Assembly (NCBI RefSeq): GCF_003314975.1
Contig: NZ_QNRF01000002.1
Coordinates: forward strand, 310,001-374,000
Source of the DNA: Marinomonas aquiplantarum
GTDB taxonomy: Bacteria > Pseudomonadota > Gammaproteobacteria > Pseudomonadales > Marinomonadaceae
DNA length: 64,000 nt
Direction: 5' to 3'
Each line of letters begins with the position of its first letter. Within the stretch, counting starts at the first letter, position 1. Below are positions 19,270 to 29,184 of this stretch, piece after piece. The translations under genes and the position numbers were made by a program. Under the pieces are notes generated by a model. The model made no database searches. It saw nothing but the letters and a program-made list of their open reading frames with translations, and had not been told where the DNA came from.

Positions 19270-20271
19270 TTAGCTCTCACTTTCCATATACTTATCTTTG
19301 ATCGCGAGAATTTTAGGTAATTCCTGCTCTAACAAAGGTGGTAATGCTGGATCAAAGTGTTGACCGCTTTGTTGGTGGATGAAGTCAATCGCTTCTTTTA
19401 CGGACCAGGCTTTTTTGTATGGCCTTTCACTGGTTAATGCATCGAAAACATCCGCAATGGCGACAATGCGGCCTTCAATTGGAATGTCTTCACCTTTAAG
19501 TTGGTTTGGGTAACCGGACCCGTCCCATTTTTCATGGTGCGTCATGGCGACTTTTTGCGCTAATTCGATGAGGTAGGAATTAGGGTTGGAGAGAATTTTC
19601 CCACCAATCAGCGCGTGAGTTTTCATGATCTCATATTCTTCTTCCGTTAATTTTCCGGGCTTAAGAAGAATGCTGTCGGCAATGCCTATTTTACCTATGT
19701 CGTGCATCGGTGCCGCGCGTTTCAAGTCTTCAGCCGCTTCCTCACAAAAGCCATAAGCCAAGGCAATGATTTTGGCATAATGGCTCATACGTTGCACATG
19801 CATGCCAGTTTCGTTGTCTTTGTACTCCGCAGCGCGACCAAGACGTTGGATCAAGTCGATGTGAGTCGCCAGCAATTCATCCGCTTTGATGAGCGATAAA
19901 TGCGTTTTGACTCGTGCAAGAACAACCGCAGGAATAATCGGTTTAGTGATGTAATCCACTGCACCGACCTCGAAGCCTTTTGTTTCATCTATGCTGTCTT
20001 TTAATGCAGTGACAAAGATGACAGGGATATTTTGTGTGTCGGCTTTGCTTTTTAGTTTGAGGCACACTTCTAACCCAGTCATATCTGGCATCATGATATC
20101 GAGTAAGATAAGGTCGATGTTTTCTTTATCAACCAGCTTTAGAGCATCGGTTCCAGAGGTGGCAAAAGATAAGCGATAGCGGTCTTGTAGTACCTGTCTC
20201 AAAACACGTAAGTTTGTTGGCTCATCATCAACCAGTAAGATTCTGGGCTGTCTATGTTTTTGATTTGGCAT
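19270..20271 (-). CDS. Response regulator with HD-GYP c-di-GMP phosphodiesterase domain (RpfG-like)
   Basis: 333 residues. A receiver domain (about 10-125) has ILLVDDEP, the phospho-acceptor Asp in LILLDIMMPDM (D58) and a K in DYITKP. An HD-GYP domain (about 140-320) follows, with MHDIGKIGI (H190, D191), THHEKWDGSGYP and DVFDAL. HD-GYP proteins hydrolyse c-di-GMP to pGpG or GMP, and the metal ligands are complete here, so an active enzyme is likely. The start codon overlaps the last base of the hybrid kinase stop (TAATG), so the kinase is the obvious partner. Confidence 0.92.
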   Translation of the reverse strand: MPNQKHRQPRILLVDDEPTNLRVLRQVLQDRYRLSFATSGTDALKLVDKENIDLILLDIMMPDMTGLEVCLKLKSKADTQNIPVIFVTALKDSIDETKGFEVGAVDYITKPIIPAVVLARVKTHLSLIKADELLATHIDLIQRLGRAAEYKDNETGMHVQRMSHYAKIIALAYGFCEEAAEDLKRAAPMHDIGKIGIADSILLKPGKLTEEEYEIMKTHALIGGKILSNPNSYLIELAQKVAMTHHEKWDGSGYPNQLKGEDIPIEGRIVAIADVFDALTSERPYKKAWSVKEAIDFIHQQSGQHFDPALPPLLEQELPKILAIKDKYMESES

Positions 20272-23200
20272 TAAGTCTCCAACTCACTCATCATTTCTTT
20301 AATCGCGGTTAGACTCTCCATCGCAGTATGAAAGTCAAAGTTTGCCACCGCTTTGTTCGCTTCTAAAGCATGGTTTTTTAAGGATTTTGGTACTTGATTG
20401 AGTAGCTTTTCTAAGCCTTCGTCATCAATTTCTCCAAGGTTAACACCTTTAATTAAGCCTTCAACCAGAGGCAGTAGTGGCTCATCCGATGCGTTATTGT
20501 CTTGAAGGTCTGTATGCTCTTCCAATTCGCTTTGATGTTCATCCTGTAAGCTCTGTAATTCCTGATTAAACTCAAATAGATGGTTGATCAATTTGTCAAT
20601 TTGCTGCTGAATAGCGGAATGATTTTGTTGCTTGGCTTCCTTTTCAAGAGTCGCCATAGTGTTAGAGAGACTAAGTAAGGCTAAATTGCCAGACGTGCCT
20701 TTTATGCTGTGTGCTAGCGTCATTATGTCTTGATATTGCTTTTGTTCCAGCAGCGTGTTGAGTCGCTCTATTAACTGTTTGTGTTGTTCGGCGAACTTGT
20801 TAAGTTCGGATAAATACAAAGGTAACTCCATCCATAGAGATAAGCCTTTGTTCATGTTGATTTGTTTTGCCTTAGGCTCGGCAACAACTGCATTTGCCGC
20901 TTCCAGCTCTGAAGTATCTAGGCTTAATACCCTAGCCATCTCCATCGTTAAGGCGTGTACGTCAATTGGTTTGTTGGCAAAACCGTCCATGCCGGCCTGT
21001 AGTGCTTCTACTTTATCTTCCATCAGAACGTTTGCGGTTAGGGCGATTATTGGTGTTCTTGGAATTTGCTGTTGTTGCTCAAATTGACGTATGGCTTGAG
21101 TGGCAGATAGGCCATCCATGTTTGGCATTTGAATGTCCATTAATACTAAATCTGGAGCGACGCTTTGATATTTCGCAAAGGCTTGGTGACCATCTTGCGC
21201 GATCTCTATGACATGCCCCTGACGTTTCAAGATCAGAGTGAGTAAGGTTAGGTTTTGTTCTATGTCATCGGCCAACAGAATGGTTTTTGGTGTGATATGA
21301 GGCAAATGAGCAGCTTTGGACTCAGGTAGTGCCGTTGAAGGTTCGAGCGGAAGATCAAAGTAGAAACAGCTCCCAACGCCAATTTCACTACTAACATGAA
21401 TGTCTCCGCCCATCAGCTGAACCAATTGTTTGGAGATACTCGTACCCAGGCCTGTGCCACCAAAACGTCGGCTCATTGAAGCATCGGCTTGGGTGAAAGG
21501 TTCAAAAATATGCTTTAAACGAGACGCTTCAATACCGATCCCAGTGTCTTCAATCTGGAAACGAATTTGGTTATCTTTCTGTTTAGTCACTGTTAAAGTG
21601 ACAGAGCCTTGTTCAGTGAACTTAATGGCATTGCCAAGGATGTTCATCAAAACTTGACGAATTCTATCTTCTGCTCCGCGATAAGCCTTGGCAAGGTCAG
21701 GGGAAATTTGGAAATTGAGATCCAGTCCTTTGCTTTTGGCTTGTAGCCAAAGGGTAGAAATAACTGTGTCGACCATAGCGGATAACTCAAACACTTGAAT
21801 GTCGAGATCCAGCTTGTTTTTTTCGAGCTTCGCGCTGTCGAGGATGTCATTAAGCAGGTGCAGTAAAGAGCGAGCGGATTTACTGATAGTAGCAAGGTGC
21901 TTTTTATTATCTGGCGTGACGTCAGACTCTAAAAGTATGTCTGAGAAGCCTATGATGGCGTTCATTGGCGTACGAATTTCGTGACTCATATTGGCAAGAA
22001 AGAGAGCTTTAGTCTCGGCAGATGCTTCGGCTTTTTCTTTAGCAAGACGCAAATCGTCTTCCATATGTACGCGATCCGAAATATCCAATAATACACCGTC
22101 AATCCATTCTGGCTTATCGTCATCGTTAAAAATAATGGTGCCATTTTCCATGACCCAAATGTAATGCCCTTTTTTATGACGTAAGCGGTATTCGATGTTG
22201 TAACTTCTGTGTTGCTCAATGGCGACCTGAAGGTTTTGATCAATCATGTCAGTGTCTTCAGGATGTAAAAGTGCTGCAAGTGTTATTTTTTTATCGTAAA
22301 AGTCCTGAGCGTTCCAACCCGTTAATTCAACAATGGCCTCACTGACAAAGATGACGCTCCAGTCATCATCAAATAAGCAACGGAAGGTCGCACCTGGAAT
22401 GTTTTTGATTAAAGAGCTGTATTGTTTTTCGCTCTTTTTAACGGCTTCTTCCATTTTTTTGCGTGCTGAGATGTCACTGATAAAGCCAACAAACAATGTT
22501 TCCTGTCCGGGAATTTCCACTCGACCAATGCCTAATCGAGCAGGGAAAATGGTGCCATTTTTGTGGGTGGCGTAGATTTCTCTAACAGACCCAGTCAGCA
22601 CAGAGGTACCTTGTAAACGAAAGTTATTTAACGCTTGCTCAAACTCGTTTGCGTACTTTTTAGGAAATAGTTGTTTAATGGGGTGAGCTAAAATATCCGC
22701 TTCATTCCAACCAAAGATCTTTTCAGCGGCTTTATTGAACTCGCGAATAATACCTTGGCTATCTATTGTGATAATGCCATCAACAGCGGTATCTAGAGTG
22801 GTTTTTAGTCTTACTTCACTGGCCGTTTTTTCCATCAATAGCTGGCGGTATCGTAATTGGGAGGCAATGTTTGCGGCTAGAATGGATAATAATAAGGTAA
22901 TGATGGCGACGACAAACGATAGATAACTGTTGCTATTATCAGACATAGCTGACATGTCCATGTCGCCATGAGGAATAAATTTAGCACCTGCCATTCCGGT
23001 ATAATGCATGCCAGAAATGGCCAAGCCCATAATAAAAGCACTAACAGCACTGACTTGTTTTGCAGACAAAGAAGGGAAGAGCTTGCCTATTTTGTAGTGG
23101 GTTGAAAGGGCAATAAAAGCCAATACAACAGCAACCACAATCGAGGTGGTAAATAGCCAAGGGTCGTATTTTAAGTCGACGTGCATTTCCATGGCTTCCA

Positions 23201-23630
23201 TTCCAATGTAATGCATAGTACCAATGCCGCCACCAACGATTACGCCACTTTGCAGTAATTGCCAAAGGGTTAAATCCGGTTCAATGAGCTTATTTAGTGT
23301 GACATAGGCGGCGAAAATACAAGGAACAACAGAAAGTAAAGTCAGCAAGGGGTCATAATTAACGGAATGCCCCATATCGAAGGCCAGCATGCCAACAAAG
23401 TGCATACTCCAGATTCCACCAGCCATGATAAAGGCGCCCGAAATTAAGGCAATTTTTCGATATTTTTCAACAACGATATATTTGGCAACAGAGGCAAAGT
23501 GTAGTGCAAAGAAAGATGCCATACTGGAAAGGGCTAATGAAAGTAGCACAAGTAAGTAGTTATATTGGCCTACAGCGTAAGAGCTTGGCTCCTCCTGTAT
23601 GATGAAAAAATGACTCAACCACTCAAACAA
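20271..23630 (-). CDS. MHYT-PAS-PAS hybrid histidine kinase with REC and HPt domains
   Basis: About 1119 residues. Order: seven membrane helices with three MHYT motifs (SMHFVGM 75-81, TMHYIGM 138-144, GMHYTGM 207-213); PAS domains at about 270-390 and 400-520; HisKA with MSHEIRT (H550); HATPase with the N-box near 661-670 and DTGIGI; a receiver with LMDIQMPNMDG (D832); and HPt with LAHSIKGTSGN (H974). MHYT domains are proposed to bind Cu and sense O2, CO or NO. The kinase-REC-HPt core and GTGLGT box resemble RpfC. The start appears to be TTG at 23630, with GGTGGG upstream; this is uncertain. Confidence 0.92.
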   Translation of the reverse strand: MFEWLSHFFIIQEEPSSYAVGQYNYLLVLLSLALSSMASFFALHFASVAKYIVVEKYRKIALISGAFIMAGGIWSMHFVGMLAFDMGHSVNYDPLLTLLSVVPCIFAAYVTLNKLIEPDLTLWQLLQSGVIVGGGIGTMHYIGMEAMEMHVDLKYDPWLFTTSIVVAVVLAFIALSTHYKIGKLFPSLSAKQVSAVSAFIMGLAISGMHYTGMAGAKFIPHGDMDMSAMSDNSNSYLSFVVAIITLLLSILAANIASQLRYRQLLMEKTASEVRLKTTLDTAVDGIITIDSQGIIREFNKAAEKIFGWNEADILAHPIKQLFPKKYANEFEQALNNFRLQGTSVLTGSVREIYATHKNGTIFPARLGIGRVEIPGQETLFVGFISDISARKKMEEAVKKSEKQYSSLIKNIPGATFRCLFDDDWSVIFVSEAIVELTGWNAQDFYDKKITLAALLHPEDTDMIDQNLQVAIEQHRSYNIEYRLRHKKGHYIWVMENGTIIFNDDDKPEWIDGVLLDISDRVHMEDDLRLAKEKAEASAETKALFLANMSHEIRTPMNAIIGFSDILLESDVTPDNKKHLATISKSARSLLHLLNDILDSAKLEKNKLDLDIQVFELSAMVDTVISTLWLQAKSKGLDLNFQISPDLAKAYRGAEDRIRQVLMNILGNAIKFTEQGSVTLTVTKQKDNQIRFQIEDTGIGIEASRLKHIFEPFTQADASMSRRFGGTGLGTSISKQLVQLMGGDIHVSSEIGVGSCFYFDLPLEPSTALPESKAAHLPHITPKTILLADDIEQNLTLLTLILKRQGHVIEIAQDGHQAFAKYQSVAPDLVLMDIQMPNMDGLSATQAIRQFEQQQQIPRTPIIALTANVLMEDKVEALQAGMDGFANKPIDVHALTMEMARVLSLDTSELEAANAVVAEPKAKQINMNKGLSLWMELPLYLSELNKFAEQHKQLIERLNTLLEQKQYQDIMTLAHSIKGTSGNLALLSLSNTMATLEKEAKQQNHSAIQQQIDKLINHLFEFNQELQSLQDEHQSELEEHTDLQDNNASDEPLLPLVEGLIKGVNLGEIDDEGLEKLLNQVPKSLKNHALEANKAVANFDFHTAMESLTAIKEMMSELET

Positions 23631-23829
23631 TGTAAAAACCCACCACGATTAAAATGTATAAATTGCATTTATATAAGGATGCCATAAACAGTTTGAAAGC
23701 CAATGGCTAATTGACGAAAAATGCGCAAATAAATGTATTTGCGCTTACTTTCTATCCAATATAAACAAATTTAGTGACCAGTACAGTAACGAGTTTCTAT
23801 GGTCGTGTTGTTTAACAGTAAGTTTAACG

Positions 23830-24747
23830 TTAAGTGTTTGTTTGTTCTGTAAAGATTGGCAGTATATTGTTTTTGTTGTTCAGGCTGCTTTGACTACGGA
23901 AGTCTCTTGGAGTGACGCCTTTTAATTCATGAAAACGTCGGTTGAAATTAGCCACATTATTAAAACCTACCTGAAAACAAATGTTAGCGATTTGCTCATC
24001 TGTTTCGGTCAGTAAATTGCATGCTCGGCTAATACGAACACGGTTAACAAATTCGATAAATCGGTTGCCTGTGGCCTTTTTGAAGAAACGTGAAAAGTGA
24101 CTGTCCGACATGCCGATTAGGCTTGAAACATCTGCCAAGGAAATGTCTTGATCGTAGTTTTGGGTAACATAATCGACCACGGTATTGATTTTTCGCTGCA
24201 GGGTTTCATTGGATTTTAAATCAATTTGAACTGTGGATAGCAGGCGATAATCTGCACTTTGAGCAAGGTGTTGAAGCAATGGTAATGCAAGCGTGAGACG
24301 AGTTAATCCGCTTGACTCACGAACGGCCTCAAAAGCTTTGCGAATATATTGATGATCAATATTCAAAAATTCTATGCCGGATTTAGCTTTAGCGAGTAAA
24401 GGCAATATTTCGGCTAATTCTGGGATGGTTTCCAGACCAAGGGAAAAAGATTCATGGTCAAAGCGTATGATCATATCACGTAATTCTACGGCGCTTTGGT
24501 CATTTTGGCAGATCCAATTATGCGGTAATCTTGGCCCGGTTAAGATTAACTGGCCGGCTGAATAATTGCCAATGTAATCACCAATAAATACCTTACCCGA
24601 CGTCGCCACAATATAATGCAATTCATAATCATCATGGGCATGCCAGCGAATTAAGTCACTTGGATAACCATGCTCTTGATAGCGAATGGTGCCGTGATCT
24701 TCGACAATTTCATATTCTGGAGTAAGACGCTTGGCAGTATTTGGCAT
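23830..24747 (-). CDS. AraC family regulator of the polyol operon
   Basis: About 305 residues. An N-terminal cupin-type sensor (RWHAHDDYELHYIVATSGK near the start) is joined to an AraC double helix-turn-helix at about 200-295 (DISLADVSSLIGMSDSHFSRFFK, then GFNNVANFNRRFHELKGVTP). The ATG at 24747 has AGGA 7 nt upstream, so it is preferred to an in-frame start at 24813. It is last in the same direction as the ABC transporter and dehydrogenase genes, 93 bp behind the latter. This arrangement resembles MtlR of the Pseudomonas mannitol operon, so polyol-responsive activation is inferred. Confidence 0.85.
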   Translation of the reverse strand: MPNTAKRLTPEYEIVEDHGTIRYQEHGYPSDLIRWHAHDDYELHYIVATSGKVFIGDYIGNYSAGQLILTGPRLPHNWICQNDQSAVELRDMIIRFDHESFSLGLETIPELAEILPLLAKAKSGIEFLNIDHQYIRKAFEAVRESSGLTRLTLALPLLQHLAQSADYRLLSTVQIDLKSNETLQRKINTVVDYVTQNYDQDISLADVSSLIGMSDSHFSRFFKKATGNRFIEFVNRVRISRACNLLTETDEQIANICFQVGFNNVANFNRRFHELKGVTPRDFRSQSSLNNKNNILPIFTEQTNT

Positions 24748-24792
24748 ATTATTGTCCTGCAGTATGTATTCTCGCCATGCTTCATTATAGCG

Positions 24793-24831
24793 ACCGTCTG
24801 ATCTTATGTACAAACAAGGAGATCAGACGGT
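24793..24831 (-). repeat. Stem-loop between dehydrogenase and AraC genes
   Basis: A 12-bp perfect stem ACCGTCTGATCT/AGATCAGACGGT with a 15-nt loop. It has no U-run on the minus strand, so it is more likely a processing or stability element than a terminator. Confidence 0.5.
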
Positions 24832-24840
24832 GGTCATTTA

Positions 24841-26271
24841 TCAGGCGAGAGATTGGTTAAAGTCCATAATGGCTTTGGTTAAATCCTCTTTAAATTGTGG
24901 ATGTTTTTCAATGACTTCTCCCCATAAAAATGGATGACTGACAAAGGCTTCTACGCCTTTTTGATCATCACTAAAGCGGCTTAATTCAGCGATGCTTGGT
25001 TCGTGATAGGTGAAGGCAATTTGTTCTTTTTTAACGGCCTGTAAGAAGCAATACCAGCTGGCAATACCTTTCAAAGTCTGATTTGGCGTGTGACCATTTT
25101 GATAGCTTGCTAACAAGGTTGGAAACACGAATACTGGAAATTTGGCATAACCGTCACTGCAAATCCTTTCGATGGTATCGCCAATGTTGTCATTACTAAA
25201 TCGTTCGGCAATGGTGTTCGCATAAGAGGGTAAATCCACCACAGACTCACCAAGGGCAGGAATGACATCCTGTTCAATAAAGTCACTAAAATATTGACTG
25301 AGCTGTGTATCTTTCATCGCTTGATCAAAGTAAGTCAGGCCTTTTAAAGCTGCTTGATAAGTGATGCAAGTATGACCCGCATTAAGGATTCTAATTTTTG
25401 CCTCTTCAAAGGGTTCAACGTTTTCTACCACTTGTACACCAACCGTTTCCAGTGGTGGTTTTTCCCCCGCAAAATTGTCCTCCACAACCCATTGAATGAA
25501 GTCTTCTCCCATTACCGTCATTGTGTCGTTTAAGCCAAAACGTGCATTAACATCGTCCATATGGAGCGAGCTAGGTTTCGGAGTAATACGATCGACCATA
25601 GAACATGGAAAAGAGGCATTCTCTTCCAGCCAGGTGGCCAGTTGAGTATCCTGCATGGCTTGGACAAACTGCATCAGGCCAGTTTTCAGTAATAGGCCAT
25701 TATGTCGCAGGTTATCACAGCATAATAAGGTGATTTTCCCTGCAGAAGTTTGACTGCGGCGTTTTAATCCAGAATATAAAAAGGCATAGAGAGTGTGTCT
25801 TTTACCAGACAGATCTGCTTTTATCTCAGGATGGTCTAGCATTAATTGATGGTTTTCATCTAAATAGTAGCCCCCTTCGGTAACGGTACTGGTTACCAGC
25901 TGGATGCTTGGGTCCATCATCGCGTCATCGACCTGCTCTGGCGTTTTGGAACCATCGATTTGACGTATCAAAGAGCGAATGTGGTCATACTCTGTTTTGC
26001 CTGCGGCGCTGATCGTTTTTAGGATATACTCTCCGTCTTGTGCCATTAGGTGTTCAAAATAATGACTGTCTTGTGGTCGGATATTGACCCCAATAATGCC
26101 CCAATGAGCTTGAGAAGGGTGTCCTAGTAAGCGATCAAAAAAGACCGCTTGATGTGCTCTGTGAAATGCCCCAACGCCAAGGTGAATCACGCCAGCTTTG
26201 ATGTCAGTCTTTTGATAGGTCTGACAGTTCAGCTGCTCTTGGTTTTGACTGGCTTGAAGAAAATTGGTCAT
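24841..26271 (-). CDS. Mannitol-type polyol dehydrogenase (long-chain)
   Basis: About 476 residues of the long-chain mannitol dehydrogenase family, which oxidises mannitol, and often sorbitol or arabitol, to the ketose with NAD+. HLGVGAFHRAHQA starts the Rossmann domain. The catalytic Lys-Asn-His set is in KIRILNAGHT (K292, N297, H300 from the ATG), and DRITPKPS is conserved. The ATG at 26271 has AAGGTGA correctly upstream; a GTG at 26280 is an alternative. It starts 1 nt after the ATPase stop. No fructokinase is in the window, so the fructose formed must be phosphorylated elsewhere. Confidence 0.92.
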   Translation of the reverse strand: MTNFLQASQNQEQLNCQTYQKTDIKAGVIHLGVGAFHRAHQAVFFDRLLGHPSQAHWGIIGVNIRPQDSHYFEHLMAQDGEYILKTISAAGKTEYDHIRSLIRQIDGSKTPEQVDDAMMDPSIQLVTSTVTEGGYYLDENHQLMLDHPEIKADLSGKRHTLYAFLYSGLKRRSQTSAGKITLLCCDNLRHNGLLLKTGLMQFVQAMQDTQLATWLEENASFPCSMVDRITPKPSSLHMDDVNARFGLNDTMTVMGEDFIQWVVEDNFAGEKPPLETVGVQVVENVEPFEEAKIRILNAGHTCITYQAALKGLTYFDQAMKDTQLSQYFSDFIEQDVIPALGESVVDLPSYANTIAERFSNDNIGDTIERICSDGYAKFPVFVFPTLLASYQNGHTPNQTLKGIASWYCFLQAVKKEQIAFTYHEPSIAELSRFSDDQKGVEAFVSHPFLWGEVIEKHPQFKEDLTKAIMDFNQSLA

Positions 26272-26272
26272 A

Positions 26273-27367
26273 TCATTCACCTTCAGTACTGGCGGAAATC
26301 ACTCGATCTTGATCATTCAATAGAATCATTTCATCGACTTCGAGTTGGATATGAACTTGTTGCCCATCGGCTAAATCAATGCGAGCAGAGGCTTTTACAA
26401 TGATGGTTTGCCCTGAAGACAGTAAAATATGAGCATAAGCTTCAGAACCAAGGTGTTCGACGAGCTCGACTTTACCAGTCAAATCGGCCGCATGATCTAC
26501 CAAGTGCATGTGCTCTGGACGAATGCCCATAATGGTCTGATTAGACAAGTCGCCTGTTAAACGACTAGTAGGAAACGCAATCGACTTGCCTAGTAAGGTT
26601 AATTCGACGGCAGAATCCTGTTTAACCGCTTGATCAAGAGGAATGAGGTTCATCTTAGGAGTACCGATGAACTCTGCCACAAAGCGACTATTAGGTTGAC
26701 GGTATAACTCAAGAGGAGTGCCAACTTGTTCAATTTGACCCGCATTCAAGATCACTACACGATCCGCCAGTGTCATCGCTTCTACTTGGTCGTGGGTAAC
26801 GTAAATCATAGTGGTGCCCAGCTTTTTATGAAGACGCGCTAATTCAAGACGCATTTGTACTCGCAAAGCAGCGTCTAAGTTAGACAATGGCTCATCAAAC
26901 AAGAAGACCTTGGGTTGGCGAACAATAGCACGACCAATCGCGACTCGCTGGCGTTGACCACCAGACAATTCTTTTGGTTTACGTTCTAGTAAGGCGTCTA
27001 ACTGAAGGGATTTAGACACAGCTTGAACTTTTTCTTTTATTTCAGCATCTGGTGCTTTTGCAAGACGCAGAGCAAAGGATAAGTTATCTGCAACCGTCAT
27101 ATGTGGATAAAGCGCATAAGACTGAAATACCATCGCTAGGTCACGTTTTGATGACGCCAGTTCGGTAATGTCTTTTCCATCCAGTTCAATCGCACCGCTT
27201 GAGCTGGTTTCGAGACCAGCAATAGTTCTTAAAAGCGTGGATTTACCACAGCCTGATGGTCCAACGAAGACGATGAACTCTCCTTCTTCAATCGCTAGGT
27301 TAATACCGCGAAGAGCGTGGTAATCGTCGTAATGTTTTTGTAGATCTGTAATCGCTAAGTAACTCAT
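26273..27367 (-). CDS. Polyol ABC transporter ATP-binding protein (MalK/SmoK-like)
   Basis: 364 residues, one ABC ATPase domain plus a C-terminal TOBE-like domain. Walker A GPSGCGKSTLLR, signature LSGGQRQRVAIGRA, Walker B VFLFDEPLSNLDA and H-loop YVTHDQ are intact. MalK-type ATPases form the energising dimer of the importer at the inner membrane face. It sits between the second permease and the dehydrogenase in one run of genes; the permease spacing is 18 nt and the dehydrogenase spacing 1 nt. Mannitol or sorbitol is inferred as substrate from the linked dehydrogenase. Confidence 0.9.
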   Translation of the reverse strand: MSYLAITDLQKHYDDYHALRGINLAIEEGEFIVFVGPSGCGKSTLLRTIAGLETSSSGAIELDGKDITELASSKRDLAMVFQSYALYPHMTVADNLSFALRLAKAPDAEIKEKVQAVSKSLQLDALLERKPKELSGGQRQRVAIGRAIVRQPKVFLFDEPLSNLDAALRVQMRLELARLHKKLGTTMIYVTHDQVEAMTLADRVVILNAGQIEQVGTPLELYRQPNSRFVAEFIGTPKMNLIPLDQAVKQDSAVELTLLGKSIAFPTSRLTGDLSNQTIMGIRPEHMHLVDHAADLTGKVELVEHLGSEAYAHILLSSGQTIIVKASARIDLADGQQVHIQLEVDEMILLNDQDRVISASTEGE

Positions 27368-27385
27368 AAGAAATCTTCCTAATTA

Positions 27386-28216
27386 TTATTTTACGGCGCC
27401 GAATGTAAGGCCTTGAACCAGTTGTTTTTGACAGAACCAACCGAAGATAACGATCGGAGCACACGCTAATGTTGATGCCGCTGACAATTTCGCCCAGAAA
27501 AGGCCTTCAGGACTGGAGTAAGAGGCAATCATGGCGGTCAGTGGTGCGGCTTCTGAGGCGGTTAGGTTTAATGACCAAAAGGCTTCGTTCCAACATAAAA
27601 CGATGGACAGCAAACCGGTTGATGAAATGGCACCGATGGACAAAGGCATGACCACTTTGACCATCTCGTCCCATGGTGTTGCACCGTCCATACGAGCCGC
27701 TTCAAGGATTTCTTTGGGTAAATCTTTAAAGTAAGAGAACAACATCCAGACAACGATAGGCAAATTCATCAGAGTAAAGATGATGATCAAGCCTGTACGT
27801 GAATCGAGTAATCCATAGTCACGGCTTAAGATGTAAATAGGGACGAGTACACCCACAGCAGGAAGCATTTTAGTAGAGAGCATCCATAACAAGATGTCTT
27901 TGGTCTTTTTGGTCGGGAAAAAAGCCATGGAATACGCCGCTGGAATGGCGATAGCAAGGGCAATTAGAGTCGAACCGAAAGACGTGATAACCGAGTTCAT
28001 TGCATGGTGCAAATAGTTACTTCTTTCCTGAACTATCTCAAAGTTTTCGAGAGTGGGTTCAAAGAACAAAGAAGGTGGTACTGAAATGGCTTGTAGTTCT
28101 GTTTTGAAGGACGTGATAAACATCCAAAAAATAGGAAAGAACAAAGCCAAAGCGATCGTCCAAGCGAACAAACCTGTTAGGACGGTACGTAATTTACGTT
28201 GTTGAGTCAGTTTCAT
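27386..28216 (-). CDS. Polyol ABC transporter permease (MalG-like)
   Basis: 276 residues with six predicted membrane helices. The cytoplasmic EAA loop reads LEAARMDGATPWDEMVKVVMP at about residues 180-200, where it contacts the ATPase. It belongs to the MalG/SmoG binding-protein-dependent permease family. It follows the other permease by 10 nt, and the pair should form the heterodimeric channel. Confidence 0.9.
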   Translation of the reverse strand: MKLTQQRKLRTVLTGLFAWTIALALFFPIFWMFITSFKTELQAISVPPSLFFEPTLENFEIVQERSNYLHHAMNSVITSFGSTLIALAIAIPAAYSMAFFPTKKTKDILLWMLSTKMLPAVGVLVPIYILSRDYGLLDSRTGLIIIFTLMNLPIVVWMLFSYFKDLPKEILEAARMDGATPWDEMVKVVMPLSIGAISSTGLLSIVLCWNEAFWSLNLTASEAAPLTAMIASYSSPEGLFWAKLSAASTLACAPIVIFGWFCQKQLVQGLTFGAVK

Positions 28217-28226
28217 GATTATTCCC

Positions 28227-29087
28227 TCACACCGTTAAGTTTTTGCCAACGGCACGAATTAAGAAGAAGGCAACAATGTTTGCTAATAACACCGCAAATA
28301 AACCACCAGCAGAGGCAACGCCAACGTCATATTGAAGCAGGGCTTGGTTGTAAATAAGGTAAGCCAAGTTGGTACTGTCATAACCTGGGCCGCCACCTGT
28401 TGAGACGAAAATCTCGGCAAAGATAGCCAACAAGAAAATGGTCTCGATCATCACCACAACGGTGATAGGTCGTGCTAAGTGAGGCAGAGTTAGGTAACGG
28501 AAAATGTGCCATCCTGTTGCGCCATCCATTTGAGCGGCTTCTTTTTGTTCTGTGTCCTGAGATTGCAATGCTGTGACAAAGACTAAAATTGCAAAAGGTA
28601 GCCACTGCCAACTGACCATGATGATAATGGAGGCAAGCGGGAAGGATGACAGCCAATCGATTGGTTCGAAACCTAAGCTTTCAGAAATCCACGCGAAAAT
28701 ACCGTATACGGGGTTCATCATCATGTTTTTCCAAATCAAGGCATTTACCGTTGGCATGATGAAGAAAGGAGAAATAAGCAACACACGGACAATACCTTGT
28801 CCCCAAAATGGGCGATCAATCAGGGCGGATAACAACACGCCCAGTACCACGGTAATGATTAACACCGAGGCAAGTAAAATCAGGGTATTGGCGACCGCTG
28901 GAAAAAAGCCAGGATCGGTTAAGAAAAATTCAAAGTTCATCCAGCCGACGAAATTATTCTGACCTGGATACAACAAGTTGTATCGAATGGTTGAGAAATA
29001 TATGGTCATGGACAAAGGAACGATCATCCAAATTAATAGCAGGATGACAGAAGGCGCCATTAATAAGCGAGTGATTGAGCGCTTCAT
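28227..29087 (-). CDS. Polyol ABC transporter permease (MalF-like)
   Basis: 286 residues with six predicted helices and the EAA loop KEAAQMDGATGWHIFRYLTL at about 185-205. It belongs to the MalF/SmoF family. It is separated from the upstream binding-protein gene by about 97 bp containing a hairpin, and from the next permease by 10 bp. Confidence 0.9.
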   Translation of the reverse strand: MKRSITRLLMAPSVILLLIWMIVPLSMTIYFSTIRYNLLYPGQNNFVGWMNFEFFLTDPGFFPAVANTLILLASVLIITVVLGVLLSALIDRPFWGQGIVRVLLISPFFIMPTVNALIWKNMMMNPVYGIFAWISESLGFEPIDWLSSFPLASIIIMVSWQWLPFAILVFVTALQSQDTEQKEAAQMDGATGWHIFRYLTLPHLARPITVVVMIETIFLLAIFAEIFVSTGGGPGYDSTNLAYLIYNQALLQYDVGVASAGGLFAVLLANIVAFFLIRAVGKNLTV

Positions 29088-29143
29088 AGTGTGATCTCTT
29101 ATTATAAGCGTTAAATAATGCCTTTAATGGGCAAAACGAAAAG

Positions 29144-29173
29144 AAAAGATAGGGCATGAAGCCCTATCTTTTT
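29144..29173 (-). terminator. Hairpin between binding-protein and permease genes
   Basis: A 12-bp perfect stem AAAAGATAGGGC/GCCCTATCTTTT with loop ATGAA lies just after the binding-protein stop and ends in a T-rich run on the minus strand. A partial terminator here would give more binding protein than permease, as is usual in such operons. Confidence 0.7.
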
Positions 29174-29184
29174 GCCTTAGAGGG

